Positions 44,259-53,923 of a DNA stretch of 64,000 nt are shown in pieces. This stretch comes from Variovorax guangxiensis (GTDB lineage Bacteria > Pseudomonadota > Gammaproteobacteria > Burkholderiales > Burkholderiaceae_C): the NCBI RefSeq assembly GCF_003952165.1, contig NZ_RXFT01000022.1, forward strand, positions 1 to 64,000, read 5' to 3'. Under the pieces are notes generated by a model. The model was given only the letters and a program-made list of their open reading frames with translations. It did no database searches and was not told the DNA's origin. The position numbers and the translations under genes are program-made. The number at the start of each line of letters is the position of its first letter. The first letter of the stretch is position 1.

Positions 44259-45158
44259 TCAGGACTCGTTGCTGATCCCGCTGCTCACATGCCCCGCCGG
44301 CACGTGCCGCGAGGCCGCATCCACATGCCCCGTCTGGTCGTCGAAGAAGAAGTCGGGCTCGAACTCGCGCAGGAACTCGCCCTTGGGCAGGCCGCCGAGG
44401 AACATGGCCTCGTCGACGCGGATGTTCCACTTCATCAGCGTGCGGATGGCGCGTTCGTGTGCCGGTGCGCTGCGCGCGGTGACCAGCGCGGTGCGGATGC
44501 GCATCTTCGCGTTGCCGGCCAGCTGCAGGCGGTGCAGTGCGCTCAGCAGCGGCTTGAAGGGCCCTTCGGGCAGGGGCAGGTCGGCCTTGCTGAGTTCGTG
44601 GGCCTGGAAGGCGTCGAGGCCTTCCTTCTGGTACACGCGCTCGGCCTCGTCGGAGAACAGCACGGCGTCGCCGTCGAAGGCGATGCGCACTTCGTTCGGC
44701 CAGGCGTCGCTCGCCTTTACCGATTCGACCAGCACGCGCGCGGCCGGAAAGCCGGCATTGAGCGCCTCGCGCACGTCCTGCGCATTGACCGACAGGAACA
44801 GGTGCGCGCGCAGCGGGCGCAGGTAGCCGAAGGGCGGGCGACCCTGGGTGAACACGCCGCGCTGCAGCTTGATGTCGGCCGCCGCGCTCGACCTGAAGAT
44901 GCGCATGCCCGAGACCGGGTCGTTGCGCGAGAGGATCACAACTTCCACGCGCTGCACGCCGTCGTCGTTGAAGCGCAGCAGCTTGCGGATGAGCGAATAG
45001 GCAATGCCAGGCGCGGCCGGCACGTCGATGCGGTCGAGCTGCAGCTTCATGTAGCCCTCGTTGTCGCCGGCCTCGAAGACCTTGTTTTCTTCTTCGAGGT
45101 TGAACAGGGCGCGCGAGGAGATCGCGACCACGAGCTTGTCTTCGAGGGTTACGGGCAT
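44259..45158 (-). CDS. Cytosolic 5'-nucleotidase (cN-I-like)
   Basis: 299 aa. The HAD-like nucleophile block is VRIAFDGDAVLFSDEAERVY, and FEPDFFFDDQTGHVDAA supplies the distal acidic residues. The opening TLEDKLVVAISSRALFNLEE is typical of the PF06189 5'-nucleotidase family related to mammalian cN-I. It should dephosphorylate nucleoside 5'-monophosphates in the cytosol. It lies 34 bp after gspF on the same strand, so it may be read from the gsp operon, though the function is unrelated. Confidence 0.85.
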   Translation of the reverse strand: MPVTLEDKLVVAISSRALFNLEEENKVFEAGDNEGYMKLQLDRIDVPAAPGIAYSLIRKLLRFNDDGVQRVEVVILSRNDPVSGMRIFRSSAAADIKLQRGVFTQGRPPFGYLRPLRAHLFLSVNAQDVREALNAGFPAARVLVESVKASDAWPNEVRIAFDGDAVLFSDEAERVYQKEGLDAFQAHELSKADLPLPEGPFKPLLSALHRLQLAGNAKMRIRTALVTARSAPAHERAIRTLMKWNIRVDEAMFLGGLPKGEFLREFEPDFFFDDQTGHVDAASRHVPAGHVSSGISNES

Positions 45159-45192
45159 GTTGCGTGCGTCCTGCGCTGCGGGCCGGCCGTCG

Positions 45193-46431
45193 TCACTTGA
45201 CGAATTGATTCAGCTGGATGATCGGCAGCATCACAGCCAGCACGATCAGCATCACCACCCCGCCCATCGCCACGATCAGCAGCGGCTCCAGGATGGTGGC
45301 GAGGTGCATCGCGCGGCGCTGCACTTCGGCGCCGAGCTGGTTGGCGGCGCGCTGCAGCATCAGCGGCAGGGTGCCGGTCTGCTCCCCCAGTCGCGCGAAC
45401 ATCGACACCAGGCCCGGAAAGCGTTTCTTCTGCGCCAGCGCGGAGGCCAGCGGCGCGCCTTCGCGCACCAGCACCAGCGCGTCGAGCGCGTCGGCGCGCA
45501 TCGCCCGGTTGCTCAAAGTCTCGGAAGCTGCCTGCAGCGCGCGCAGGATCGGCACGCCGGCCGTGGCCAGCATGGCGAGCGTGCTCGCGAAGCGCGCCGC
45601 GTTGTAGCCGCGCGCGAGCTTGCCCACCAGCGGCAGCTTGAGCCAGGCCGAATCGAACTTCAGGCGCAGCGCTTCCTGCGCCAGCGCGAGCCGCGTGCCG
45701 ATGGCGGCGAGCACCACGCCCGCCAGCATCCACCAGCCGTAGTTGCGCACGCCGGAGCTCAGCGAGAGCATCACCGTGGTGAGGAACGGCAGCGAGCGCT
45801 TGGTGCCTGCGAACACCTGCGCCACCTGCGGCACCACGTAGCTCACGAGGAAGATCACGATCACGATCGCCACCAGCGTGACGATGGCCGGGTACAGCGC
45901 CGCGCCGATCAGCTTCTGCTGCAGCGCCTGGCGCTCCTCGAGGTCGTCGGCGAGGCGGTCGAGCACGAGGCCGAGGTTGCCGCTCTGCTCGCCGGCGCCG
46001 ATCACGGCCGTGTAGATGGGCGAGAACTCGCGCGGATGCGCCGACAGCGCCCGCGCGAACGGCGAGCCCGCGTTGACCTCGGCGCGCAGCGACGCGACAA
46101 GATTGCGTTGCTGGTCGGACTCGGCCTCGTCGGTCAGCGCCGTGAGCGCGCGTTCCAGCGGCAGGCCCGACGAGACGAGGCCCGCGAGCTGCCGCGTCCA
46201 CACGGCGAGCCCGGTGGAGTTGAACACGCGCTTGCCGCCGCCCAGCCAGCGCCCGAGTCCGCTGCGCTGGCCACCACCGCCGGCATGCTCGCTGCCGACC
46301 GGCTTGACCGACAGCGGAATGAGCGCCTGAGCCCGCAGCAGGCTGCGCGCGCTGCGGGCGGTGTCGGCCTCGAGAACGCCTTCGCGCGACTGGCCGCTGG
46401 CGTCGATGGCTTCGAATGCGTAGGCGGGCAT
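45193..46431 (-). CDS. gspF: Type II secretion inner-membrane protein GspF
   Basis: 412 aa with two repeated GspF domains: FTRQLAGL-like WTRQLAGLVSSGLPLERALT in the first and ASTLAMLATAGVPILRALQA in the second, each followed by membrane helices, plus a C-terminal helix (MGGVVMLIVLAVMLPIIQLN). It forms the platform of the secretion machine and contacts GspE and GspL. It is the last gsp gene on this strand. Confidence 0.93.
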   Translation of the reverse strand: MPAYAFEAIDASGQSREGVLEADTARSARSLLRAQALIPLSVKPVGSEHAGGGGQRSGLGRWLGGGKRVFNSTGLAVWTRQLAGLVSSGLPLERALTALTDEAESDQQRNLVASLRAEVNAGSPFARALSAHPREFSPIYTAVIGAGEQSGNLGLVLDRLADDLEERQALQQKLIGAALYPAIVTLVAIVIVIFLVSYVVPQVAQVFAGTKRSLPFLTTVMLSLSSGVRNYGWWMLAGVVLAAIGTRLALAQEALRLKFDSAWLKLPLVGKLARGYNAARFASTLAMLATAGVPILRALQAASETLSNRAMRADALDALVLVREGAPLASALAQKKRFPGLVSMFARLGEQTGTLPLMLQRAANQLGAEVQRRAMHLATILEPLLIVAMGGVVMLIVLAVMLPIIQLNQFVK

Positions 46432-46449
46432 CTCTTCTCTTCTTGCTCG

Positions 46450-47847
46450 CTACTCGCGCGTGACGCGCAGCAACTCGGCGCGCGAGGTGATGCCGGCCTG
46501 CACCAGCCGCTCGCCGTCCTCGCGCATCGAGCGCAGGCCGCCGCGTTCGCCGGCCTCGAAGAGCTGGCTCTCGGCCGCCTTGCCGTGGATAAGCGCCTGC
46601 ACTTCGTCGTCCGCCACCAGCAGCTCGAAGATGCCGGTGCGGCCCTGGTAGCCGGTCTGGCCGCAGGCTTCGCAGCCCGCGCCGCCGCACGAGGTGCAGA
46701 CCTTGCGCACGAGGCGCTGGGCGAGCACGCCCAGCAGCGACGAGCTCAGCAGGAAGGGCTCCACGCCCATGTCGGTGAGGCGCGTGACGGCGCTGACCGA
46801 GTCGTTGGTGTGCAGCGTGGCCAGCACGAGGTGGCCGGTCAGCGAGGCCTGGATGGCGATCTGCGCGGTTTCGAAGTCGCGGATCTCGCCGATCATGATC
46901 ACGTCCGGGTCCTGCCGAAGGATGGCGCGCAGGGCCTTGGCGAAGGTGAGTTCGATCTTTGCGTTGATCTGCGTCTGGCCCACCCCCGGCAGCTCGTACT
47001 CGATGGGGTCTTCCACCGTCATGATGTTGCTGCGGGTGGCGTCGAGCCGGGCCAGCGCTGCGTACAGCGTGGTGGTCTTGCCCGAGCCCGTGGGGCCGGT
47101 CACGAGGATGATGCCGTGCGGCTGCGCGATGAGCTTCTCGAAGCGCTCCAGCGTGTCGCCCTGCATGCCCACCGATTCGAGCGTGAGCTTCGATTCGCTC
47201 TTGTCCAGCAGGCGCAGCACCGCGCGCTCGCCGTGCGCGCTGGGCAGCGTCGACACCCGCACGTCGACCGCGCGCGTGCCGATGCGCAGCGAGATGCGCC
47301 CGTCCTGCGGCAGCCGCTTCTCGGAGATGTCGAGGTCGGCCATGATCTTCAGGCGCGAGATCAGCGCCGCGTGCAGCGCGCGGTTGGGCTGCACCACCTC
47401 GCGCAGCGTGCCGTCGATGCGAAAGCGCACGGAAGACGTGCGCTCGTAGGGCTCGATGTGGATGTCGCTGGCGCCGTCGCGCGCGGCCTGCGTGAGCAGG
47501 GCGTTCAGCATGCGGATGATGGGCGCGTCGCCGGCGCTTTCCAGCAGGTCTTCCACCGCCGGCAGCTCCTGCATCATGCGCGAGAGGTCGGCGTCGCTCT
47601 GCACCTCGCTGACCACCGCGGCGGCGCTCGATTCGCCCTGTGCATAGGCCGCGCTGATGCGCTGCGCCAGCGGACCGTCGGCCAGCACCTCGAATGCCTG
47701 CACGCCGTATTTGCGCGAGACCTCGCCGACCGCGCTGCGCGCCGGGGTGCTCGACATCCACAGCGTGTAGCGGCCGTCGTCGGTCTCCTCCAGCAGCAAT
47801 TGCTGGCTGCGTGCGAAGGCGTAGGGCAGGGGATAGCGGTTGGACAT
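46450..47847 (-). CDS. gspE: Type II secretion ATPase GspE
   Basis: 465 aa. Walker A is GPTGSGKTTT, the Asp box ASDIHIEPYERTSSVRFRID, Walker B DVIMIGEIRD, and the tetracysteine zinc site CTSCGGAGCEACG. It powers pseudopilus assembly from the cytoplasmic face. The N-terminal domain that docks on GspL is present but short. The ATG at 47847 lies 11 bp after gspD. Confidence 0.94.
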   Translation of the reverse strand: MSNRYPLPYAFARSQQLLLEETDDGRYTLWMSSTPARSAVGEVSRKYGVQAFEVLADGPLAQRISAAYAQGESSAAAVVSEVQSDADLSRMMQELPAVEDLLESAGDAPIIRMLNALLTQAARDGASDIHIEPYERTSSVRFRIDGTLREVVQPNRALHAALISRLKIMADLDISEKRLPQDGRISLRIGTRAVDVRVSTLPSAHGERAVLRLLDKSESKLTLESVGMQGDTLERFEKLIAQPHGIILVTGPTGSGKTTTLYAALARLDATRSNIMTVEDPIEYELPGVGQTQINAKIELTFAKALRAILRQDPDVIMIGEIRDFETAQIAIQASLTGHLVLATLHTNDSVSAVTRLTDMGVEPFLLSSSLLGVLAQRLVRKVCTSCGGAGCEACGQTGYQGRTGIFELLVADDEVQALIHGKAAESQLFEAGERGGLRSMREDGERLVQAGITSRAELLRVTRE

Positions 47848-47858
47848 CGGAAACAGTA

Positions 47859-50195
47859 TCAGGGCAGTTCCCGCGCGCTCACCGGGTCGCCGGTGGGGGG
47901 CAGTGCGCCACGCAGGGGGCTGGGCGCCAGTTTGCGGCTGTCCGCGGCAGGTTGCGATGGCGGGATCAGCTGGGTGCCTTCGAGGCGCGAGCCGCCGCGC
48001 GCGGCGGTGGAGGCCGAGGGCGCCGGAGCCGCCGAAGTCGGTGCCAGGGCACGCGAGGGGGGCGCCAGTTCGGGCAGGATGTTCGAGCCGCTCACGCCGC
48101 GCAGCATCACGTTGGAGGTGTCGGGCTGCGTGCGCTGCTGCATGCCGCGGATCTCGTCGTAGCGGTCGTACGCGAAGGCTTCGGTGGCGCTGGCATCGCG
48201 CATCACCGCCGGGCGCAGGAACATCATGAGGTTGATCTTCTCGCGCGTGCGGGCCTGGCTCTTGAACAGGTTGCCGAGCACGGGAATGTCGCCTGCGAGC
48301 GGCACCTTCTCGACCGTGTTGCCGTAGCTGTCGGACAACAGGCCGCCGAGCATCACGAGGCCGCCGTCTTCCACCAGCACGCTCGATTCGATGGAGCGCT
48401 TGTTGGTGGTGGGGCCGTTCTGGTTGTTGACGGTGTTTCCGTCGACCGTGGAGGTCTCCTGGAAGATCGTCAGCTTCACCGTGCCGTTCTCGTTGATGGT
48501 CGGGCGCACGCGCAGCGTGAGGCCCACGTCCTTGCGCTCGACGGTGGTGAACGGATTGACGCCGACCGAGCCCGAGGTGCTGGCGTACTGGCCGGTCACG
48601 AAGGGCACGTTCTGGCCGATGACGATCTTGGCTTCCTCGTTGTCCAGCGTCAGCAGGTTGGGCTTGGACAGCACGTTGGCGTCCTTGTCGCTGTCGAAGA
48701 AGCTGGCGATCGCGCCCAGGATGTACTGGCCGCCGACCTTGCCGGCGATGCCGAGGTTCGCGCCCGGCGTGATCGCGCCGGCCAGGCCGGCGGCGTTGCG
48801 CGTGGCCAGCGCCTGGGTCAGCGTCAGCAGGTTGGCTCCGGCCACCGAGGAGTTGGTGCCGATCACCGCGTTGTTGCCCAGCGCGCTCTGCCACTGCACG
48901 CCGAACTTCGCGGCGGCCGTGTCGCTCACCTCGACGATCAGCGCCTCGATCATGACCTGCGCTCGCCGTCCGTCCAGCCTGTCGATCACCGCGCGCATCT
49001 GCCTGTATTGCGGCTCGGGCGCGGTGATGATCAGCGAGTTGGTCGACGGGTCGGCCTGGATCTGGCCGCCGGTGGACGGCTGGTTGGCGTTGTTGAGCGG
49101 CGCGCTGGCGGCCGCAGATGCCCCCGACTGGCTGCTGTTGTTCAGGTTGACCTGCATGGCCTGCGGCGCGCTCTGCTGCGGCACGGCGCTGGCAGTGGCG
49201 CCCGGCGTGCCCGGCGTGGTGTTCAGCTGGTTGGCGGCCATCGCCGCGCGCAGCGTGGCCGCGAGGCGCACCGCGTCGGCGTTCTTCAGGTACACCACGT
49301 AGATGTTGCCGGCCGCGCCGTTGCTGCCCTCGACGGCGGGGCGGTCGAGCTTGTCCACCAGCGTGCGGATCAGCGCCACGCGCGCAGGGTTGGCCGCGCG
49401 GATGATCAGCGAGTTGCTGCGCGGATCGGCCATGAGCGTGGTGCGGAACGACGCGTCGGCCGCGCCGGGAGCCGCCGGCGCACCCGGTGCGCCCGAGCCG
49501 CCGCCGTCCACCAGCCGCTGCACCAGCGGCACCATGTCGGTGGCCACCGAGTGCTTGAGCTGGATGATCTCGATGTCGGAGGCGTTCGGCACGTCCAGCG
49601 ACGCGATGATGCGCGCCAGGCGGCGCATGTTGTCGGCGTAGTCGGTGATCACGAGCGAGTTGTTGCCCGGGTTCACGTTGATGGTGTTGTTCGGCGGAAT
49701 CAGCGGGCGCAGCACCGGCAGCAGGTTGTTCGGCGACTCGTAGTTGAGCCTGAAGATCTGCGTGACGATCTGGTTGCTGCCGCTGGACGCCGTGGCGCTG
49801 ATGGAGGTGTTGACGGTGCTGCTTTGCAGCTTGGCGTCGGCCTCGGGCACCACTTTGTAGAGGCCGTCGGCTTCCACCACCGCGAAGCCCTGCAGGCGCA
49901 GCGCCGAGGCGAACTGGTTGAAGGCCGCGGCCGGCTGGATCGCGCGGTCGGTGACCAGGTTCATCGTGCCCTTCACGCGCGGGTCGACCACCACGTCGCG
50001 GCCGGTGACCACGGCCATGGTGCGGGCCACGGCCTCGATGTCGGCGTTGGAGAAGTTCAGCGTGATCGGCTCGCCGCGGCGCGGCGCGTCGCCGGTCTGC
50101 GCGAACGCGGCGGGCGCGGCCTGCAGGAACGTGGCGGCGATCAGCACGCGCACGGCGAGCGCGACGGTGCCGGTCGAAAACAGTGGCTTCATCAT
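47859..50195 (-). CDS. gspD: Type II secretion secretin GspD
   Basis: 778 aa with a signal peptide (VRVLIAATFLQAAPAAFA). N-domains follow (NFSNADIEAVARTMAVVTGR; LKHSVATDMVPLVQRLV), with Gly/Pro/Ala- and Asn/Ser/Gln-rich loops between them at about 230-250 and 320-370. The secretin domain has VGLTLRVRPTINENG and VPLAGDIPVLGNLFKSQ. It forms the outer-membrane channel. The C-terminus after about residue 700 is Pro/Ser/Ala-rich and may bind a pilotin or outer-membrane partner. Start ATG or the next Met codon are both possible. Confidence 0.93.
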   Translation of the reverse strand: MMKPLFSTGTVALAVRVLIAATFLQAAPAAFAQTGDAPRRGEPITLNFSNADIEAVARTMAVVTGRDVVVDPRVKGTMNLVTDRAIQPAAAFNQFASALRLQGFAVVEADGLYKVVPEADAKLQSSTVNTSISATASSGSNQIVTQIFRLNYESPNNLLPVLRPLIPPNNTINVNPGNNSLVITDYADNMRRLARIIASLDVPNASDIEIIQLKHSVATDMVPLVQRLVDGGGSGAPGAPAAPGAADASFRTTLMADPRSNSLIIRAANPARVALIRTLVDKLDRPAVEGSNGAAGNIYVVYLKNADAVRLAATLRAAMAANQLNTTPGTPGATASAVPQQSAPQAMQVNLNNSSQSGASAAASAPLNNANQPSTGGQIQADPSTNSLIITAPEPQYRQMRAVIDRLDGRRAQVMIEALIVEVSDTAAAKFGVQWQSALGNNAVIGTNSSVAGANLLTLTQALATRNAAGLAGAITPGANLGIAGKVGGQYILGAIASFFDSDKDANVLSKPNLLTLDNEEAKIVIGQNVPFVTGQYASTSGSVGVNPFTTVERKDVGLTLRVRPTINENGTVKLTIFQETSTVDGNTVNNQNGPTTNKRSIESSVLVEDGGLVMLGGLLSDSYGNTVEKVPLAGDIPVLGNLFKSQARTREKINLMMFLRPAVMRDASATEAFAYDRYDEIRGMQQRTQPDTSNVMLRGVSGSNILPELAPPSRALAPTSAAPAPSASTAARGGSRLEGTQLIPPSQPAADSRKLAPSPLRGALPPTGDPVSARELP

Positions 50196-50200
50196 GAGGA

Positions 50201-51001
50201 TCAACCCAGGGTGATGATCGAACGCGCGTTGTCGCGCCGTCCGATGATGTTCAACAAATTGGAAAGAGCGTCTTCGCGGCCGGGCGCGGCACTGGCTTCG
50301 CCGTTGAAGCGAAAGGAAGTGCCGGTCCAGCTGCCGCTGCCGTTGAGCTCGAGGCTGCCCTCGCGCGTGCTCAGCAGCAGCGTGGGGCGGCTGCCGCCTT
50401 CGAGCGTGAGCCGGTAGCTGCCCATCGGCCGCAGGGTCGACAGGCTGGAGGAAACATCGGTGGCGTCGAGCGTCGCCTGGCCGGCGATGCGCAGCGCGGG
50501 GCCGTCCCACTGCATCGAGAACGCCTTGGTGTTCAGGTCGAGCGCGCCTTCGAGCTTGAGCGTGTTCCACGGCGCGCCCAGCCCCATGAGCAGGGTGGCG
50601 GGCCAGCGCGAGCGGCTGTCCTGCCAGGCGAGTTGCATGCCGCCGGCGCGCGGACTGGCCTTGAGTTCGATCGGCTGCGCGGCGCAGCACGGCAGATCGA
50701 GGCTGGCGGCGATGCCGTTCCAGCTCGGGCGCATGCGCCAGTGCAGCAGGCCGGGCAGCGACACCGCCTGCATGCCGCCCGCGCCGCTGGCGAGGACCAC
50801 GGCGGCCGTGCCGTTCCATACGGTGCCGCGCGGGTTGGTCAGCACGAGGCGGCCCTGGCTCCAGCTCGACAGCGCCGCCGACAGCCAGCGGGCCGGCGCG
50901 AACAGCACCACCGCCAGCAGCACGCCGGTGACGGCGCCGAGCAGGGCCCAGCGCCAGCCGCGGCGGGGTCGGGGTTCGGGGATCGGAGGGCGGCTCAGCA
51001 T
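50201..51001 (-). CDS. gspN: Type II secretion protein GspN
   Basis: 266 aa with one N-terminal membrane helix (ALLGAVTGVLLAVVLFAPAR) and a beta-rich periplasmic domain (LTNPRGTVWNGTAAVVLASG). This is the GspN arrangement, a subunit present in some but not all systems. It lies between gspM and gspD, the normal place. Confidence 0.85.
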   Translation of the reverse strand: MLSRPPIPEPRPRRGWRWALLGAVTGVLLAVVLFAPARWLSAALSSWSQGRLVLTNPRGTVWNGTAAVVLASGAGGMQAVSLPGLLHWRMRPSWNGIAASLDLPCCAAQPIELKASPRAGGMQLAWQDSRSRWPATLLMGLGAPWNTLKLEGALDLNTKAFSMQWDGPALRIAGQATLDATDVSSSLSTLRPMGSYRLTLEGGSRPTLLLSTREGSLELNGSGSWTGTSFRFNGEASAAPGREDALSNLLNIIGRRDNARSIITLG

Positions 51002-51023
51002 GCGGGTCGTCTGCCGTTCTTTC

Positions 51024-51572
51024 TCAGCGCGCCGCGGGCAGCGCCATGACGACGGTGCCGTCCCAGCGGACCTGCGGTGTCCTGGGAGCGTCCTTGGCGG
51101 CGGGCGAAGATGGCGGCGGCGTCGAGGCCGGCGCGCGGGTCAGGTGGACTTCGCGCGGCACCGCGTGCGCATTGCCGCGGGCCTGGCCGAGCCACTGGGC
51201 GACGGTGGCGGCGGGCGCCGCGCGCAGCGAGACGGTGGCGGCGCCGTCACCTCCCGATGCCATGAGCTGCGCGTTGCTCGTGCCCAGGCTCTCGCGCACG
51301 GAGGTTTCGAGCGCGCGCATCGCGTCGTCGCGGTTCAGGCGGGGCTGCGACTGCAGGGCCTTGGCGCGGGCCTGCAGGGTGGCCATCTGCTGCAACTGCG
51401 CATCGAGCTGAGCGTGTTCGGCCGGCGCCGCGGACAGTGTGCGCAGCGCGGGAGCGAGCGCGATCCACCAGAGCAGGGCCAGCGCCACGAGGGCCGCGGC
51501 GGCATAGACCATGCGGCGCTCGCGCACTTCCAGGGTGGCCCAGCGGGCCTTGAGCTGTTCGCTGAAGTTCAT
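51024..51572 (-). CDS. gspM: Type II secretion protein GspM
   Basis: 182 aa: a short cytoplasmic N-terminus (FSEQLKARWATLEVRERRMV), one membrane helix (AAAALVALALLWWIALAPAL) and a periplasmic ferredoxin-like domain with a Pro/Ser-rich spacer. It overlaps gspL by 4 bp. It binds GspL in the inner-membrane platform. Confidence 0.87.
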   Translation of the reverse strand: MNFSEQLKARWATLEVRERRMVYAAAALVALALLWWIALAPALRTLSAAPAEHAQLDAQLQQMATLQARAKALQSQPRLNRDDAMRALETSVRESLGTSNAQLMASGGDGAATVSLRAAPAATVAQWLGQARGNAHAVPREVHLTRAPASTPPPSSPAAKDAPRTPQVRWDGTVVMALPAAR

Positions 51573-52780
51573 CGGTTGGCCTCGGCCTGTACCAGCAGGA
51601 GGTCGCCTTCGGTGCGCACGTTGTAGCCGCGCGGCGCCATCGCATTGGTGATCTGCGAGACCTCCGACGGCTGCAGCCCGAGGCCGCGCAGGCGCAGCTG
51701 GCCGGCGCTGTAGTCGACGGCGCTCGGTACCTTGCCGGGCGGCAGGACGCCGGCAAGAGCGCCGACCATGGGTTCGAAGTCGCTGTTCGCCACGTCGCCC
51801 ACGGCCTGCTGCAGCGATGCGACCTCGCGTTGCATCTGCACCGGCGCGTCGACCACGATCTTCACGGAGGGGAAGGTCTGCGTCAGCATCGCCTTGGCGG
51901 CCTGGCGCTTCGATTCGAGCGCGTTGCGCTCCTTCCAGGCCCAGGCGTTCAGGCCGATCAGCTGGGTCAGCAGCAGCGCGACCACGCCCCAGCGCGCGGC
52001 GCGCCATTCGGGCGCATAGCGCAATGTTTGAATCACCGAGGCGAACTTCTTGCCGGCACGTGCGCGGCCGGTGACCGCGAGGTCGAACTGAGCGAGCTCC
52101 CAGGGCGTGCGCGCGGCCTGCAGCCAGCGCTGCGGCGACTGCACGATGGGCACGCGGCGCTGCAGCAGCGATTCGGCGGCCTCGGCCACGGCGGGCTCGG
52201 TGGAGATGACGGCGGTGTCCAGCGGCAGGCCGTCCGACAGCGCCAGCCCCGCGCCGGCCAGCGGCAGCGAGACCACGCCGTCGGCGTCGCACACCGTGAG
52301 CCGCGGCGCCTCGGGTTCGCCGGTGACCAGCAGCAGCGGCGGACCGTCGGCCGGCTGCGGCGTGAATTCGGGAACGATGCGCACCACGCGCCGGCCGGCC
52401 GCTTCGAGCCCGTGCACGATGCTGCGCAGCCAGATGCGGTTGCAGGCCGCGACCCAAACGGGCGCGCCGGCCTTGGCGTCGGGCTCGAGCGCGAAGTGCA
52501 GGGCCTCGGGTTCGTCGAGCAGGTGTTCTTCGAGAAGGCCGTCGAGCACGGCGCGCAGCTTCGAGGCGCTGCCCATGCTGCCCTTGGGCAGCGTGATGCG
52601 GTGCCAGGAGAGCGCGGCGGAAGGAATGCCCAGCATGACCTCCGGGCTCGAGGGCAGCAGCGCCAGCAACGCCCGGCCCTGGTTGCGCAATGCAATGCCG
52701 TCGTCGCCTGCCTGGGCCCAGTCGTACTCGCCCGCGGCATCGGCCGGAGGGAGGGGGGCAATGAGCAGCAGGGGAGTCAT
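51569..52780 (-). CDS. gspL: Type II secretion protein GspL
   Basis: 403 aa. A cytoplasmic actin-like domain (about 1-260; PSSPEVMLGIPSAALSWHRI) is followed by a membrane helix near residue 270 (WGVVALLLTQLIGLNAWAW) and a periplasmic domain. It recruits GspE to the membrane. A 126-bp gap precedes it, in which TACAAT (minus strand) could be a -10 element, so L-M-N-D-E-F may have its own promoter in addition to that of gspG. Confidence 0.88.
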   Translation of the reverse strand: MTPLLLIAPLPPADAAGEYDWAQAGDDGIALRNQGRALLALLPSSPEVMLGIPSAALSWHRITLPKGSMGSASKLRAVLDGLLEEHLLDEPEALHFALEPDAKAGAPVWVAACNRIWLRSIVHGLEAAGRRVVRIVPEFTPQPADGPPLLLVTGEPEAPRLTVCDADGVVSLPLAGAGLALSDGLPLDTAVISTEPAVAEAAESLLQRRVPIVQSPQRWLQAARTPWELAQFDLAVTGRARAGKKFASVIQTLRYAPEWRAARWGVVALLLTQLIGLNAWAWKERNALESKRQAAKAMLTQTFPSVKIVVDAPVQMQREVASLQQAVGDVANSDFEPMVGALAGVLPPGKVPSAVDYSAGQLRLRGLGLQPSEVSQITNAMAPRGYNVRTEGDLLLVQAEANR

Positions 52781-52906
52781 GTGGATCTTGGAAAAGCCGG
52801 TGATTGTAGGTGCGCGTCCGACACGATGGCGCTCTGTTTTTCATAGCGTATCACGCTGATGTGACGCGCTCTGGAAGGCTTTTTGGCTACAAATAATGCA
52901 TCGAAA

Positions 52907-53923
52907 TCAGGGTTTGACCGGAGTGAGCGTTGCGCCGGCGCCGCGCGTGCGCCAGATCGTCGTCACCGTGACACCGCTTCGCTGTAGCAACGAGCGTTCC
53001 TCCACGTAGGTGCGATCGAGCCGCAGCTTGCCGTAGACCTCGAAGAACTGGGTGCCCACGCCGTGCTGGGCCGCGTTGAAGGGCGCGCTGCCGCTGGGCA
53101 GGGCGGCGTTGGCGGCGGCGATGTCCTTGAAGAAGGCGCGCGAGCGGCGGTCCACCAGCTGGCGCGCGCTGGCGATGTTGAGCGATTCCATGCTGGCGCT
53201 GATCGCCTCGGCGCTCGCCGTATTGAGGTTGAGCGTGGTCTTCACCGGCAGGATCGTCACGTAGGGCTCGAGCGCCGCGGCCGTCGAGGCCGACAGACCC
53301 AGCCACACCAACTGCGAGACCTGCTGCGGCATGAGCGGCGCGGCGCTGGAATCGACACCGCTGCTGCTGCCGTCGGTCGCAGTGCCCGTGGCAAGCGCGG
53401 CAGCGAGGCCAGTGGTCATCAGGCTGAGCTCCGACACGGGCAGGCCCAGCAGGTTGAACAGCCGCGTGAAGGTGGCGACGGCCGCCGGCACCGGCTTGCC
53501 GTTGTCGACCAGCGAAAGCACGTTGAGCTTGGACTGCGCATCGACGATGCGGCCAGAGAGAAATGCGTCGGGCAGCCCTTCGAGGTTGTCGCTCGCCACG
53601 TTCTTCTCGGCCGAGAGGAAACTGGTGAGCCGAGCCTCTTCCAGCGGAACGGCCCAGGGCTCGCCCAGGTGGTCGGGGCCGCCGGCGCGGCCGTCTTCGC
53701 CGAGGATGAGGCGCGACCAGTCGAGCGCGCCGATCAGCACCCAGGCCGCCTGCACGCGCGCCCGCTCGGCGCCTTCGACCTCGGCCGAGCGCCACTGCTG
53801 CCACAGCGCCGCGGCGGCGAAGGTCGCCACCAGCATCACGGTCAGCATCGCGGCGAGCAGGGCGGCGCCGCGCTGGCGCGATTGCTTGCTGCTTTCGTTG
53901 GTCCTTGCGGGCGTCTGCGTCAT
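52907..53923 (-). CDS. gspK: Type II secretion minor pseudopilin GspK
   Basis: 338 aa. The prepilin-type N-terminus is QRGAALLAAMLTVMLVATFA, lacking the Glu5 of other pseudopilins, which is normal for GspK, the tip subunit. The large periplasmic domain includes FLSGRIVDAQSKLNVLSLVD and LNLNTASAEAI. Its start overlaps the gspJ stop by 4 bp. Confidence 0.9.
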   Translation of the reverse strand: MTQTPARTNESSKQSRQRGAALLAAMLTVMLVATFAAAALWQQWRSAEVEGAERARVQAAWVLIGALDWSRLILGEDGRAGGPDHLGEPWAVPLEEARLTSFLSAEKNVASDNLEGLPDAFLSGRIVDAQSKLNVLSLVDNGKPVPAAVATFTRLFNLLGLPVSELSLMTTGLAAALATGTATDGSSSGVDSSAAPLMPQQVSQLVWLGLSASTAAALEPYVTILPVKTTLNLNTASAEAISASMESLNIASARQLVDRRSRAFFKDIAAANAALPSGSAPFNAAQHGVGTQFFEVYGKLRLDRTYVEERSLLQRSGVTVTTIWRTRGAGATLTPVKP